A DNA stretch of 64,000 nt from Chryseobacterium oleae (GCF_900115055.1 NZ_FOVD01000001.1:124001-188000); one strand, 5' to 3'; positions 32,960-43,967 are shown, numbered from the stretch's first letter. Translations and numbers: made by a program. Notes: generated by a model from the letters alone, not told the origin.

Positions 32960-33604
32960 TTAAATTTTGTGAATAACGATAGACGTATAAGGACTATAAA
33001 GCTCCCATCCTATCGATTGATAAAGACTTCGTCCCACTTCGGTGGCTACTAAAAAGTTATTTGAAATACCTTTTGATACAGCTACTTTTTCAAGTTCCTG
33101 CATCAGAAAAGTACCAAGACCTTTTCTTTGGTGCTTTTCTTCAGTTATAATTCTGTCATAAACAGCGAGATCATCCACTATAACAACACGGCCGGCAGAG
33201 GCCAGTTCACCGTTTTCCGTAAGGATTTTAATGACTGTTGTAGAATTATATGTTTCAGATTCAACCCGGTAGCCTTTGCATAGGTTTGTAACCTTAGTTT
33301 TCATAGGTCCGAAACAGGACATCATGTAGCCGGGAGGCTGTATTACCCATTGATCAGGCACTTTATTTTTCACTTTGTCCGGAGAAGCGCAAACTTTGAG
33401 GTAGATCCAGGGTTCATTAATCTGTTTTGAGAGTTCGATACAATCATCATTCAGCTCAGGAAAAACATATCTTATTTTTTGCTTTTCCTCTCCTACTTCT
33501 ACTTTAAGACCTGATTTATATCGTACCGGAAGAGGAAGTTGCCGTGACAGTGACCATCCTTTCAGCCATTTCTTTACAATATCATGAGATACTTTATCTG
33601 CCAT
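32960..33604 (-). CDS. GNAT family N-acetyltransferase
   Basis: 214 residues. The N-terminal half (~1-110) is an extra domain of unknown role that includes VKKWLKGWSLSRQLPLP and WVIQPPGYMMSCFGPM. The C-terminal half is a GNAT fold: RVVIVDDLAVYDRIITEEKHQRKGLGTFLMQELEKVA contains the acetyl-CoA pyrophosphate loop (RKGLGT). It probably acetylates a small amine or protein N-terminus. It lies 17 bases behind the SHOCT-protein genes and is probably transcribed with them, but a functional link is not evident. Confidence 0.85.
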   Translation of the reverse strand: MADKVSHDIVKKWLKGWSLSRQLPLPVRYKSGLKVEVGEEKQKIRYVFPELNDDCIELSKQINEPWIYLKVCASPDKVKNKVPDQWVIQPPGYMMSCFGPMKTKVTNLCKGYRVESETYNSTTVIKILTENGELASAGRVVIVDDLAVYDRIITEEKHQRKGLGTFLMQELEKVAVSKGISNNFLVATEVGRSLYQSIGWELYSPYTSIVIHKI

Positions 33605-33621
33605 GATTTTATGGGTTATAT

Positions 33622-34455
33622 TTATGAAAGCTGATCGAGCAGTTTCTTTTTCTGTTCTGCAAATTCCTGTTCGGTGAGGATTCCGCTTTCCCTTAGTTTA
33701 CCCAGTTTTTCAAGTTGCTCAAAAATAAGATTGGATGCGACTTCTTTTGTTTCCGGCGTCGCTTTCGGTGCTTTATTTTGATTATAAATTTTATGGATAA
33801 AGTCGTAAAAACGCTCTCCATCTAATCTGTCACAGAAACATTCGAATTCAACGATTTTATTCTCTGTATGCAGTTTAATAACCGGAGATATGGAATTGCT
33901 TACAAAACTTACTTCGCTGATGGTTTCGTTCGGATACGCATTTACTTTTACAGGCCCAAACATAGCTTTCGACACAGAAACGATTCTTTTGGGTGTCACC
34001 AACAGCATTCCGGCATCTACCGTCTTTATAAACTGAGCATCGGTGGCGGCCAGAATAACCTCATCTACGGCAAGTATATAGGGTAATTCTTTGATTTCAC
34101 CTTTTGTAAACATAGAAAGATTGGCTCCAACCTGCTCCAGCTGATATTTGATTTCCCTGAATCTCCTTTTATAAAGATCGCGGGGCATTTCATCAGATGC
34201 AAAAACGGTCATACTTTTTATTTTATTTTCCTGAGGCTGTTCAATGGTTTCAGGTTGTATTTTACCTGTTTCTACCAGGCTTTTAATATCCCTGATGCTG
34301 AATGTATTGAGATTATACAGAAGCTCCTGATGAATACTGCTCACCTTATCCAGACATTTGTTGCATAGATTTCCGCCATCCGAAAGTTTATTTTCGCCGA
34401 GAAGCGTGTCTATTGACGTCAGTTCAGCACTGCATAATGCACAGATATTGCTCAT
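33622..34455 (-). CDS. Zinc-ribbon / PH-like / SHOCT protein, copy 3
   Basis: 277 residues, three parts. Residues 1-40 form a treble-clef zinc ribbon (C5-x2-C8 and C31-x2-C34) like DUF4428. Residues ~135-235 form a bacterial PH-like beta domain (LLVTPKRIVSVSKAMFGPVKVNAYPNETISEVSF). The last 35 residues are a SHOCT helix pair (LEKLGKLRESGILTEQEFAEQKKKLLDQ). It is a paralogue of the next two genes upstream in the operon. Such proteins often work as oligomerisation or membrane-proximal adaptors; the exact role is unknown. Confidence 0.8.
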   Translation of the reverse strand: MSNICALCSAELTSIDTLLGENKLSDGGNLCNKCLDKVSSIHQELLYNLNTFSIRDIKSLVETGKIQPETIEQPQENKIKSMTVFASDEMPRDLYKRRFREIKYQLEQVGANLSMFTKGEIKELPYILAVDEVILAATDAQFIKTVDAGMLLVTPKRIVSVSKAMFGPVKVNAYPNETISEVSFVSNSISPVIKLHTENKIVEFECFCDRLDGERFYDFIHKIYNQNKAPKATPETKEVASNLIFEQLEKLGKLRESGILTEQEFAEQKKKLLDQLS

Positions 34456-34467
34456 TGTAGGTCTTTT

Positions 34468-35409
<942 letters not shown>

Positions 35410-35499
35410 TTGGTTTTAGGTTTAATAGTTTAAAGATTAATGCTCAACAATATTTGCATTAACCCAAATTACAAATTTGTGTTTAAAGTAAGGACAATA

Positions 35500-36036
35500 T
35501 TACAATCTTTCCATCAGTTTTTTCTTCTGCAACTCAAATTCTTCTTCCGTCAGAACGCCACTCTCCCGGATTCTTCCCAACTGTTCCAATTGATCTAAAA
35601 CGGTAGGCTCAGATTTATTCTGGAAATATTCCTTAGGACGGGCCATAAAATCTCTTACTTTTTCACAAAACAATTCTGCATAATATTTCCCTACATTATC
35701 GATCTCCAGAACATTATCCGAGATGTGAATGTCTATGGAAGCCAGCATCAATGACTTTTCATATTGTATGGAACTTACTTTATCATAGGAAAAATCTTCC
35801 ACCTTCAGCCCATACATGAATTCTTTATCCACAAAAATCAATCTTCTTTCTGTGGCCACCAAAATAATGTGGTGATTGGTTAGTTTATTTCTTCCTTCAA
35901 TCAGATACACCAGTTTTTCATTCTCCGAAAGTACTTCCGGCAATGCATGAATTTCTTTTCTGGCAAAAATGGTAGGGTTGATATCTAAGGTTTCCAGCTC
36001 ATCTTTTATTTGATCAAGTCTTGATTTTTCGCTCAT
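35500..36036 (-). CDS. PH-like / SHOCT protein, copy 1 (no zinc ribbon)
   Basis: 178 residues corresponding to the PH-like and SHOCT parts of the two following genes (HIILVATERRLIFVDKEFMYGLKVEDFSYDKVSSIQ, then LEQLGRIRESGVLTEEEFELQKKKLMERL). It lacks the N-terminal zinc ribbon. It is the first gene of the tandem set, with a -7-like element 28 bases upstream. The three proteins may assemble together through their SHOCT ends; this is inference. Confidence 0.8.
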   Translation of the reverse strand: MSEKSRLDQIKDELETLDINPTIFARKEIHALPEVLSENEKLVYLIEGRNKLTNHHIILVATERRLIFVDKEFMYGLKVEDFSYDKVSSIQYEKSLMLASIDIHISDNVLEIDNVGKYYAELFCEKVRDFMARPKEYFQNKSEPTVLDQLEQLGRIRESGVLTEEEFELQKKKLMERL

Positions 36037-36064
36037 TATTTGTTTTTATCAATGGTACATATTA

Positions 36065-36072
36065 CAAATTTA
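36065..36072 (-). promoter_or_regulatory. Candidate -7 element of the SHOCT-gene operon
   Basis: Minus strand TAAATTTG (TAnnTTTG), 28 bases before the ATG at 36036. Confidence 0.45.
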
Positions 36073-36144
36073 ATTTTTTTTAAAATACGGAAAACCATAA
36101 GGCTATTATTTTCCACCTAATTATTTTTGAATAAAAAAATTATC

Positions 36145-36434
36145 ATGTCATTAATTACAAAAGCAGATCTTTATTTTACAGATTATTCATGGAGTGCCAT
36201 AGACCCAGATGATCCAAAATAACAGGTGAACCCGACAGCACTTTATTAAACAGAAAAGAAGGCTATGAAATTCTCTATTTCATCAATAAACTCAGCGATA
36301 TCTGGAATTTAAAAAACAAATCCTCAGCGATAAAAATTGAAAAAATGATAAGGGATGAAGTTCCTTCAGACCTGCACAGTCAGTTGAATATCCGAAATTG
36401 GATTCATGATCACTGGAATGAAAGTAAATATTAA
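36145..36434 (+). pseudogene. Frameshifted small gene of unknown function
   Basis: An ATG at 36145 opens MSLITKADLYFTDYSWSAIDPDDPK, then a TAA at 36220. Shifting the frame at that point continues the protein without a stop as ITGEPDSTLLNRKEGYEILYFINKL..., ending NESKY at 36431, with stop at 36432-36434. One lost base near 36217-36219 explains it. The intact product would be about 97 residues. I do not know its function. A sequencing error in the short A-run is possible. Confidence 0.65.
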
Positions 36435-36482
36435 AAACCACAAGAAACTCATTTTTGTATTAAAAATACTATGAAATAAAAA

Positions 36483-36506
36483 GCCTGCTTCTGGTAGAAA
36501 GCAGGC
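36483..36506. terminator. Terminator of the mannoside operon
   Basis: Eight-bp stem (GCCTGCTT / AAGCAGGC) with A- and T-runs on both sides. It lies downstream of the MFS gene on minus. Confidence 0.8.
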
Positions 36507-36564
36507 CTGTTTTTTACAGATCATACATTGCGATGAAAAAATTATTTAATTCCTACAGTAATTT

Positions 36565-37920
36565 TTATTTCTGAGTCCATCCTTCTTCGATCTCTTCCAA
36601 TGTTTTCCCTTTGGTTTCCGGAACTTTTTTCCATACAAAGATTAACGCCATGACAGCTGCGGCCATGTATAACCAGAATGTATACGCTGGTCCCAAAGAT
36701 CCCATCAACACAGGGAAAGTCTGCGAGACAGCAAAAACAGCAAGCCAAAGAAAGAATGTGGCTATAGACATCGCGGTTCCGCGGGCCCTGTTAGGAAATA
36801 TTTCAGAAATAATAACAAAAGTAAGCGGTCCCATGGACATGGCAAAGCTCGCAATATATCCAAGAATGGCTATAAGAATAATATATCCCTGTTGCTGCAT
36901 ATAAAAAGCAACCCCTACGATGCCCAGACAAATAATCATGCCTGCAATTCCATACATCAGCAGCGTTTTCCTTCCCCATTGATCTGCATATTTGATCGCT
37001 ACAAAAGTAAATATGACGTTGATTACACCCACAACAATAGTCTGCAATAATGCAGATCCTGAACCCACGCCTGTTGATTTGAATATTTCTGGTGCATAAT
37101 ACATGATTGCATTGATTCCTGTAATCTGTGAAAATATCGCCAGCACAATCCCTATGACAAGAGCTTTTTTAAGCTTTGAATCTTTCAGATGGGACCACGA
37201 AAAAGGGAGTGTGTCTTTCAATGATGTTTTAATAGAATCAAGTTCTTCAGTTGCTTTTTTTTCTCCATGAATGAGATTCAATACAGATAGGGCTTCTGTG
37301 TATTTCTTTTTCTCAGCCAGCCACCGTGGGCTTTCCGGAACCGTAAAGAGCAGCAGTATAAAAATAAGCGAAGGAATTACGCCTGAGCCAAACATCCATC
37401 TCCATCCGAAAGAGACATTCCAGCTTTCATCATAAATACCCGCGATATATGCATTCACGAAATAAATAACCAGAATACCCGTCACAATACCCAGCTGGAA
37501 AATGGAAACCAGACGGCCCCGTATAGCTGCAGGAGCCATTTCTGAAATATACATTGGTGAAAGGATAGATGCAATCCCAATACCCATTCCACCCACAATA
37601 CGGAATACAACAAAAATCCAGAGACTTGGAGCCAATGCCGTTCCTACAGAAGAAATGGTAAACAGCAGCGCAGAAATCATCAGCACTTTCTTCCTTCCTA
37701 TCCTGTCGCTCAGCATCCCTGAATACATAGCTCCTACGAGACATCCCAACAGGGCACAGGAGGCCGCCCAGCCTGTCATACCATCAGACAAATGATAGTA
37801 GGTCCGCATAAAACCGATAGATCCGGAAATCACCGCGGTATCATACCCGAATAACAAACCGCCCACCGATGCGACCAGGACAGCTTTGTAAATAATGTGA
37901 GAATTTTCAGTCTGCTGCAT
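36565..37920 (-). CDS. MFS sugar porter
   Basis: 451-residue inner-membrane transporter with twelve predicted membrane segments. It carries the sugar-porter signatures GGLLFGYDTAVISGS (TM1), SDRIGRKKVL (loop 2-3), PESPRWLAEKKK (loop 6-7), NRARGTAMS and PETKGKTLEEIE (C-terminal). I use the ATG giving MQQTENSHIIYKAV, because the longer frame would overlap the preceding gene by 60 bases. It is the last gene of the mannoside operon, five bases after the isomerase, so it probably imports mannose or a short mannoside by proton symport. Confidence 0.93.
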   Translation of the reverse strand: MQQTENSHIIYKAVLVASVGGLLFGYDTAVISGSIGFMRTYYHLSDGMTGWAASCALLGCLVGAMYSGMLSDRIGRKKVLMISALLFTISSVGTALAPSLWIFVVFRIVGGMGIGIASILSPMYISEMAPAAIRGRLVSIFQLGIVTGILVIYFVNAYIAGIYDESWNVSFGWRWMFGSGVIPSLIFILLLFTVPESPRWLAEKKKYTEALSVLNLIHGEKKATEELDSIKTSLKDTLPFSWSHLKDSKLKKALVIGIVLAIFSQITGINAIMYYAPEIFKSTGVGSGSALLQTIVVGVINVIFTFVAIKYADQWGRKTLLMYGIAGMIICLGIVGVAFYMQQQGYIILIAILGYIASFAMSMGPLTFVIISEIFPNRARGTAMSIATFFLWLAVFAVSQTFPVLMGSLGPAYTFWLYMAAAVMALIFVWKKVPETKGKTLEEIEEGWTQK

Positions 37921-37925
37921 ATTGA

Positions 37926-39680
37926 TTATTTTAAGATTTTTTCCTTCATCCTGTCTGTACGGACGGATGCTCTTATGGTGGCACATTCTTTTCCTTCACT
38001 TTCACCGTAAGGCCTAATGGTATAAGCTCCTACAGATGCCGGAACTATAAAGGTTTCTGCATAATGGATGATATAAGGTTCAAAACTATCATCAGGGCTT
38101 TCTACAATGGCTTCCCGCCCTTCAACCAGATTTAAAACGTTCACAACACCTCCCGTATGATGCAGGACTTTTTTACTGAACCAATGCCGTCTGGTCTCAA
38201 TAAATGATAACGCATCCAGACCCGTTCTTTCTTCCCTCCATCCGTCACCTTCTGCTACAGGTTCCACAAGGTTCAGTATATTTTCTTTCGTCCACGATGT
38301 ATCACGCTTCCACTGAATGTTCTTTTTACCGTGTTCCAGAGAGATCGGTCTTGGTTTTCCATCCAGCCCCATGCGCTCCCAGTCCCAGAGTTTAAACGTG
38401 AAAATATAAGGAGTAGCACTTATTTCCAGCACTACAGAATTGGCTCCTGAGCAATGGACCGTCCCGGCAGGAATAGATACATGATCATGTTTGCGGACAG
38501 GCCATTTCTGTACATATTGATCTGCAAGGAAAGGAGCATTCCCTTTTTGGGCTTCTTCCAGATCATTCATCATACTATCAGGACTTATGTTTTCTTTCAG
38601 TCCGAGGTATACAAATGCATCTTCTCCCGCATCCAGCATATAGTAACTTTCATCCTGCGTATATGACATTCCGAATTTTTCCTTTATATATTCCTTCAAT
38701 GGATGGACTTGAAGACTCAAATTGCCTCCCTCCATCGTATCCAGAAAGTCGAAGCGGATGGGAAATTCATCTCCAAAGCCTTCATATACCTTTTTCCCCA
38801 ATAAGGCTTCAGGCTGAAAAAACACCAGATTTATTGATGGGATCTCTACAACCTCATCCCCGAATTCTAAGAGCAGACTGTTTTCTTCGGGAACGCAGTC
38901 AAATCCCCAGGCGTAATTCGGGACATTTCTGTCGAGATCACAGACATCTTTCAGCCACTGCCCACCCCATGGACCCGGATCGAAAAAAGGAACAACCCTG
39001 AAAGGTGAATTTACAATTTGTTTTAAGGCGTCATACAGAGCATCTACCCTGATCATTTTTGGATAATGAGGCTTTGTAGTATCCAGAATAAAATGACAAC
39101 TTTCCAGTATTCTTTTTTTGTAGCGGTCACAGACACGCCAGTCTACAAAATAAGCATGCTTATACTGATAAGAAAAAGAGTCGGTATAGTTTGTTTTCCC
39201 CAGATTGCAGGCTGTATTGTTTCGGTAGCGCATCTGTATTTCCCAGCGGGGCATATCTGCATAAAGGATCAGTTGCGGTTGACTGTTCAATAAAAGTGCT
39301 CCCGGACCTGTAATGACAACGCAACCATTTGCCGAATTTATCTCTTTCTTAAGATCTTCCATTTTCACCTCATCAAAATAATCTTCCAGCTCAAGAGAGG
39401 TCATGTATCCAAACACGGGATCATCCGTGACATAAGGCTGAACCAATGCGTGGATTTCTGCTTCGGATTTCATCGCATCAGAGGTATTGATGATCAAAAC
39501 TGGATTCAGAAGTTCTCTTACCTCAGCTATAATTTCTTCCATAAAAACACCCGGATAGCATTCAATAGCGATTATCTTCGGTGACTGTTTTTTTAATTGG
39601 CTGATGATATTTTTCCAGCCTGCAATACAGCTATGGCCTTTTATAGGTGTTACGGGAAGTTTATTGTAATTCGATTTCAT
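37926..39680 (-). CDS. Class I mannose-6-phosphate isomerase with N-terminal extension
   Basis: 584 residues. The C-terminal ~350 residues are a type I phosphomannose isomerase, with Zn-ligand motifs LSLQVHP and AGTVHCSGANS and conserved FDPGPWGGQWLKD. It interconverts mannose-6-P and fructose-6-P. The N-terminal ~235 residues form a separate domain (IIAIECYPGVFMEEII, VVITGPGALLL, YADMPRWEIQMRYR) resembling a P-loop-kinase-like fold without a clear Walker A. Its role is unknown; such long isomerases occur in Bacteroidetes. It follows the ROK kinase by 25 bases, fitting kinase then isomerase steps. Confidence 0.87.
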   Translation of the reverse strand: MKSNYNKLPVTPIKGHSCIAGWKNIISQLKKQSPKIIAIECYPGVFMEEIIAEVRELLNPVLIINTSDAMKSEAEIHALVQPYVTDDPVFGYMTSLELEDYFDEVKMEDLKKEINSANGCVVITGPGALLLNSQPQLILYADMPRWEIQMRYRNNTACNLGKTNYTDSFSYQYKHAYFVDWRVCDRYKKRILESCHFILDTTKPHYPKMIRVDALYDALKQIVNSPFRVVPFFDPGPWGGQWLKDVCDLDRNVPNYAWGFDCVPEENSLLLEFGDEVVEIPSINLVFFQPEALLGKKVYEGFGDEFPIRFDFLDTMEGGNLSLQVHPLKEYIKEKFGMSYTQDESYYMLDAGEDAFVYLGLKENISPDSMMNDLEEAQKGNAPFLADQYVQKWPVRKHDHVSIPAGTVHCSGANSVVLEISATPYIFTFKLWDWERMGLDGKPRPISLEHGKKNIQWKRDTSWTKENILNLVEPVAEGDGWREERTGLDALSFIETRRHWFSKKVLHHTGGVVNVLNLVEGREAIVESPDDSFEPYIIHYAETFIVPASVGAYTIRPYGESEGKECATIRASVRTDRMKEKILK

Positions 39681-39705
39681 TATTATTCTATTTCATTAAT
39701 TTATT

Positions 39706-40632
39706 TTACTTGTTCTGGCTGTTTACGAGATAGTTCATCCCGTACAAAGCTGAAGAAGATGGAAAAGCCGCCGCTTCAATGCTCACCTTTCCCCAAGGCG
39801 TCCAGGCGTGTTTATCCGTTTGATTTTTGATATGGGGTATAATGTAAGATCCACTTGCCATGATCCCTCCGGTAAGAATGAGTATTTCCGGGTCATAGGC
39901 GTGAATAAGATTGATGGCACAAGCTGCCCAAACGTCTAAACTCTGATCACGTATGGCCAATGCATTCGAATCACCTTCTTCTGCCAACCGAAAGACGGTT
40001 TTATAGTCTGAGAATGGCTGTTCATGATGAATGTTGTTTGGCATTGAACTCACCTTCCAAGTTGAAGCTTCCGTTTCTACGCAGCCTTTATTTCCACAAT
40101 TACAGACTTCTCCTTTATAGTTGATTACGAAATGTCCTCCCAATATTCCGGCTGTAAAGTGCTTTCCTCTCAGCAGCTGACCTTCTACAATAGCAGCGCT
40201 TCCTACTCCGGTACCTAAGCTCATTAAAACAACATTATCCAGATCTTTAGCTCTGCCATATTTCCATTCTCCCAGTAGTGCTGCACGGGCATCATTTTCA
40301 ATACAAAAAGAAAGGTCAAATGTCTGTCTGCACCATTCCTCAAGGTCAATATCCGGAGCATCCCCAAATTTTTTGTCAATTGAAAGTATTTTCTTCCGGG
40401 TGCTGTCGATGATTCCCGGAGAAGCAATTCCCAATCCTGCTATATCTTTACAGGAAAATCCTTGCTGAGCTAGCAAATCTTTTACAGCCTGTTCTATATG
40501 AGGCAGCCTTTGCCTGAGCCCGTTTCCGGAATCGGCAATGATGGCTGTGGAGGACAGTATGATGTCTTCTTTTACAATCCCTATTTTTATCATGGTTCCG
40601 CCCATGTCTATTGCGATAACTGGCTTTGACAT
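39706..40632 (-). CDS. ROK family sugar kinase
   Basis: 308-residue ROK protein of the kinase type. Nothing precedes the ATP-binding IAIDMGGTMIKIGIV, so there is no helix-turn-helix as in repressors. It has LGIASPGIID, the catalytic ENDARAALLGE, LMSLGTGVGSA and a zinc-binding CNCGNKGCVE. It should phosphorylate a hexose, here most likely the mannose released by the upstream alpha-mannosidase and imported by the MFS porter. It lies five bases after the mannosidase. Confidence 0.9.
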   Translation of the reverse strand: MSKPVIAIDMGGTMIKIGIVKEDIILSSTAIIADSGNGLRQRLPHIEQAVKDLLAQQGFSCKDIAGLGIASPGIIDSTRKKILSIDKKFGDAPDIDLEEWCRQTFDLSFCIENDARAALLGEWKYGRAKDLDNVVLMSLGTGVGSAAIVEGQLLRGKHFTAGILGGHFVINYKGEVCNCGNKGCVETEASTWKVSSMPNNIHHEQPFSDYKTVFRLAEEGDSNALAIRDQSLDVWAACAINLIHAYDPEILILTGGIMASGSYIIPHIKNQTDKHAWTPWGKVSIEAAAFPSSSALYGMNYLVNSQNK

Positions 40633-40637
40633 GGCTT

Positions 40638-43600
40638 TTAAGGCAAGATTTTTATTTCCACGACGTCCATTCCGGCAACTGTAATTTTTTCATCAGGAGA
40701 AAGAGTTTTTCCTGTTTTAATATTTATCATTTTTTTAGGCTTCAACTTTTCCCACAGTAAAGTACTGGACTGCTCCTTTTCATCAGAATTATAAAGCCTG
40801 ATAACAAAACTCTGATCCTCCTCCGGTGTAATGGTGGTAACGACAATCTTATCATTGCTCATCTGAAACAGGCCTCCTCCTGCAGGTAGTTTTTCATTAA
40901 CAGAAACGGCCATCAGAGGTTGCGTAAATGCAGCGGCTGATTTTTCATTTTCAACAGCATTAAAACCATCATGCGGACGAAGCGCATAGTGATAATGCAC
41001 AGGGCCTTCCTGATCTGCTCTATAGTTGGTATGCCAGTAGTTATTCATGGCATAGCTGAACCAGTTGGTTGTACCCGGAGTTCCTTTATCTTTCCATTTT
41101 TTGTGGCTGTTGTCTATGACCATTCTTTCATCTATCATTTCAGAGGGTTCAGTTAAGGGAGTTTCCAGCATCATCCACTGTATTCCTTTTTTTCCTGAAG
41201 AAGCATCCACCCAACGGCGGCTGTACCAATAATCCATATTAGATCCGGGAAGCTGGTCGGTAAGGTATTTCATAATCCCATATCCGGCATCTACCGTTAT
41301 GTCTTTAAATTCTGAATTAAAAGGAAAGCCAAAATGCACAGATTCTTTGGTGCGGACAGGCTTTTTATCTACAATATTTTCCAGAGAAATTTCATCGGTA
41401 TCTGAAAACAAAGTAATGATACGTTCAAGGCTGTTGGCTCCCGGGGCTTCCGATAATAAGGAGACTTTAGCCACCAAAGGACCGTTTTCCAGAATTTTAA
41501 CTTTAATATTTGAATTAGATAAAGCTTCCTTGGGATCTGATCCGGGAACGTACCAATAGCTGTTGATTCCCTGTTGATTAAAGCTTCCTGCATGATTCAA
41601 TTCACTATTGTCTTTAATCTGCGTGATGCTTCCTGTCTTTGCATCCCATGTTACCATCACTTTTCCATTAGAAATCTGATGATCCGAAATCGAAAAGGGA
41701 TTCTTTACTTTTACTGCATCTTTAATCACTTTGTACGACGTATATCCTAACGCAGGAACATCTTTAGCTACAAATGCTACTGTCCCGTCATTAAGTTTCT
41801 GTAGCGGAATTTTATTACCTGCAGCATCTACCAGGCCATTTCCGTCTACTTTGTTTTTAATAATGACCGTCCCACTGCGTTTCCAGGATGAGGTATTGAA
41901 CACGGCTATCGTTTTTGAACCTGAACTGATGATCGGTTTTAACAGATCTTCCTCCAATTTGTTGGCTAATGTATTTCCATCAGCAGAAAACTGTTTCTTC
42001 ACCTTCCACTGATCGGTAACGAACGGAAGATCCGGAGCCGTAATGCTATTGAATGCTCCCCACGTATGTTCGTGAAAAAGAATGACATTTTTCCACGCTT
42101 CATAGAATGTAATATGGTTATACAATTCCGGATTAAGGATAGAATAAAGTGTTGTAAGCTGTTGAAGTTTTAAACTACTGTTTCTGTTGACGCCTTCCTC
42201 TTTAGCTGTAGACATTGCTCCGTCTTCCCAATAAGGGCTTATATCTCCTTTTACCACAGGAATCTGATCACCATATTTCTTTTCAAATGTTTCAAACATT
42301 TTTTCATTGGTACTCAGTATGATTTTCGGGGAAGTATATTTTTGGTTCCACTCTTCTACAAATTTTGAAACAGACGTATCAATAGGGCCGTTATCAGCTA
42401 CTATATTGTAGCGCCACTGTACCATATCGTAAGGATATTGGGTTTTCGTAAGATCAACAAGATATTCAGCAATTTTTTTCTTTCCGTTTTCAAAGACATC
42501 CCCCGGATGAGTGCCATGCCATGAAGAATACCCTCTTCCCGCTGTCCAAAATAATATTTTGTCTTTACCAGCGGGTGACTGCCACCATACCGGACGGTCT
42601 CCCCAACTTTTCACAAAGTTTCCGACACGGTCCCCAAGATAAGGATTGCTTTTACCCAGATAATTCGGTCCACTCGAAAAATATTTTACCCCTGAAGAAG
42701 TTAATGCAGGTACCAAAGACCACGCAAATCCCGGAACATCAGACATCATAGCGCTTTTAATGGATAAGCCATATTCTTTTTCCAGTTTTTGTGCATATTC
42801 GGTATAGTGAAATAATTCTTCAGGTTGACTCAAGCCCGTCAAAATATTGGCATACATCGCAGAAAGACCGATATTTCCTTCTTTTACGGCTTTTACAAAA
42901 GACTGTACTTCCTGAGGAGTCGCTTTTTGCATGAAATTCTCTACATCCCAGAGTGCCTCTACATTCCATTTGAAATGGGCTTCTTCAGAAAGATTGCGGG
43001 TTTCTTCAATCATTTTGAGTGCATCGTAAATATTTTGAGTATGAATTTTTGCTACTTCTGCCTGCAAATGAGAATATCCTACATCCGTATGGGAATGATG
43101 AATAAAATATAAAGTGCGGGGAACTACAGCCTCAATAGGAAGTGTTTTTCGGTAAAGCTCTTTATTACCAGCAGCTACGGTTATCAATACAGAATTTTCT
43201 TTCCCTGAAACAGAAACTGGTATTTCAAAACTTTTAATGCCATCTTCCATAGTAAAGGAAAATGTTTCTTTATTATTGATTTTAGCAGTTATTTTCTGCT
43301 CTTTTCCAAAATGAAGCGTAGTAAGATTGATCACTCTTTTACCGTCTTTCAGGATAAAAGGAGTCATATCAGCATCCATTTTTTCCTGAAAAGTAAATTT
43401 ATAGGTCATAAACCAGTCTCTGCTATTTTGTGCCTGACCCGTCATTTTCAGTCGCAGAGGTTTGCCGGGAGTCACTTTGTTGATGGGGATTCTCAAATAA
43501 GCAATTCCATAAGAATCTTTGAGTCCGTCTGTTTTTTTCTGATGAAATACAAAAGCTGTGCTGTCGGCAGCTTTAGAAATCCAGTCCTTACGTTGGTTTC

Positions 43601-43967
43601 CGGGATAAGTAGTAAGGGTAAGCGCTTTTTCACCATTAACAGAAAGATCAAAATGACGTATTCCTCCACTGGTTCCTGAAGAATGAGATACCAGCCAACT
43701 GAAATATACGTAAGGACCTGATACCTTTCCCGGCACGGCATCAGTTTCCCATTCTATGACTTTAGCACCATCCGTTGTACGTGTAAGTAATGCCAGATTC
43801 GCATAATCGGGAAATGCCGAAAAGTAACTGATGTTTTCTCCACTTATTTCACGGGAATAACCATTGACGGTCTCTATAGTCCCAAAAAAGGGAACTTTTT
43901 TCTGTCCGTAAACACAATGACCCGATAGAAGAATGAACATTAATAACGTAAAATATCTTGTATGCAT
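40638..43967 (-). CDS. Secreted GH38 alpha-mannosidase
   Basis: 1109 residues from the ATG giving MHTRYFTLLMFILLSGHCVYGQ, a signal peptide. The catalytic GH38 domain begins near residue 270 with IHHSHTDVGY (Zn-binding His and Asp). It continues with MMSDVPGFAWSLVPAL, where the nucleophile Asp region is expected, and ends in beta-sandwich domains with DTDEISLENIVDK. An N-terminal beta-rich domain (~25-260) precedes it. It should release mannose from alpha-mannosides in the periplasm. It is the first enzyme of the operon, preceded by a GntR gene. Confidence 0.92.
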   Translation of the reverse strand: MHTRYFTLLMFILLSGHCVYGQKKVPFFGTIETVNGYSREISGENISYFSAFPDYANLALLTRTTDGAKVIEWETDAVPGKVSGPYVYFSWLVSHSSGTSGGIRHFDLSVNGEKALTLTTYPGNQRKDWISKAADSTAFVFHQKKTDGLKDSYGIAYLRIPINKVTPGKPLRLKMTGQAQNSRDWFMTYKFTFQEKMDADMTPFILKDGKRVINLTTLHFGKEQKITAKINNKETFSFTMEDGIKSFEIPVSVSGKENSVLITVAAGNKELYRKTLPIEAVVPRTLYFIHHSHTDVGYSHLQAEVAKIHTQNIYDALKMIEETRNLSEEAHFKWNVEALWDVENFMQKATPQEVQSFVKAVKEGNIGLSAMYANILTGLSQPEELFHYTEYAQKLEKEYGLSIKSAMMSDVPGFAWSLVPALTSSGVKYFSSGPNYLGKSNPYLGDRVGNFVKSWGDRPVWWQSPAGKDKILFWTAGRGYSSWHGTHPGDVFENGKKKIAEYLVDLTKTQYPYDMVQWRYNIVADNGPIDTSVSKFVEEWNQKYTSPKIILSTNEKMFETFEKKYGDQIPVVKGDISPYWEDGAMSTAKEEGVNRNSSLKLQQLTTLYSILNPELYNHITFYEAWKNVILFHEHTWGAFNSITAPDLPFVTDQWKVKKQFSADGNTLANKLEEDLLKPIISSGSKTIAVFNTSSWKRSGTVIIKNKVDGNGLVDAAGNKIPLQKLNDGTVAFVAKDVPALGYTSYKVIKDAVKVKNPFSISDHQISNGKVMVTWDAKTGSITQIKDNSELNHAGSFNQQGINSYWYVPGSDPKEALSNSNIKVKILENGPLVAKVSLLSEAPGANSLERIITLFSDTDEISLENIVDKKPVRTKESVHFGFPFNSEFKDITVDAGYGIMKYLTDQLPGSNMDYWYSRRWVDASSGKKGIQWMMLETPLTEPSEMIDERMVIDNSHKKWKDKGTPGTTNWFSYAMNNYWHTNYRADQEGPVHYHYALRPHDGFNAVENEKSAAAFTQPLMAVSVNEKLPAGGGLFQMSNDKIVVTTITPEEDQSFVIRLYNSDEKEQSSTLLWEKLKPKKMINIKTGKTLSPDEKITVAGMDVVEIKILP

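Noticed and set aside
36145-36434. Programmed -1 frameshift instead of a mutation
   Set aside because: The site CCAAAATAA lacks a classical X XXY YYZ slippery heptamer and no downstream stem was evident, so a lost base is simpler.
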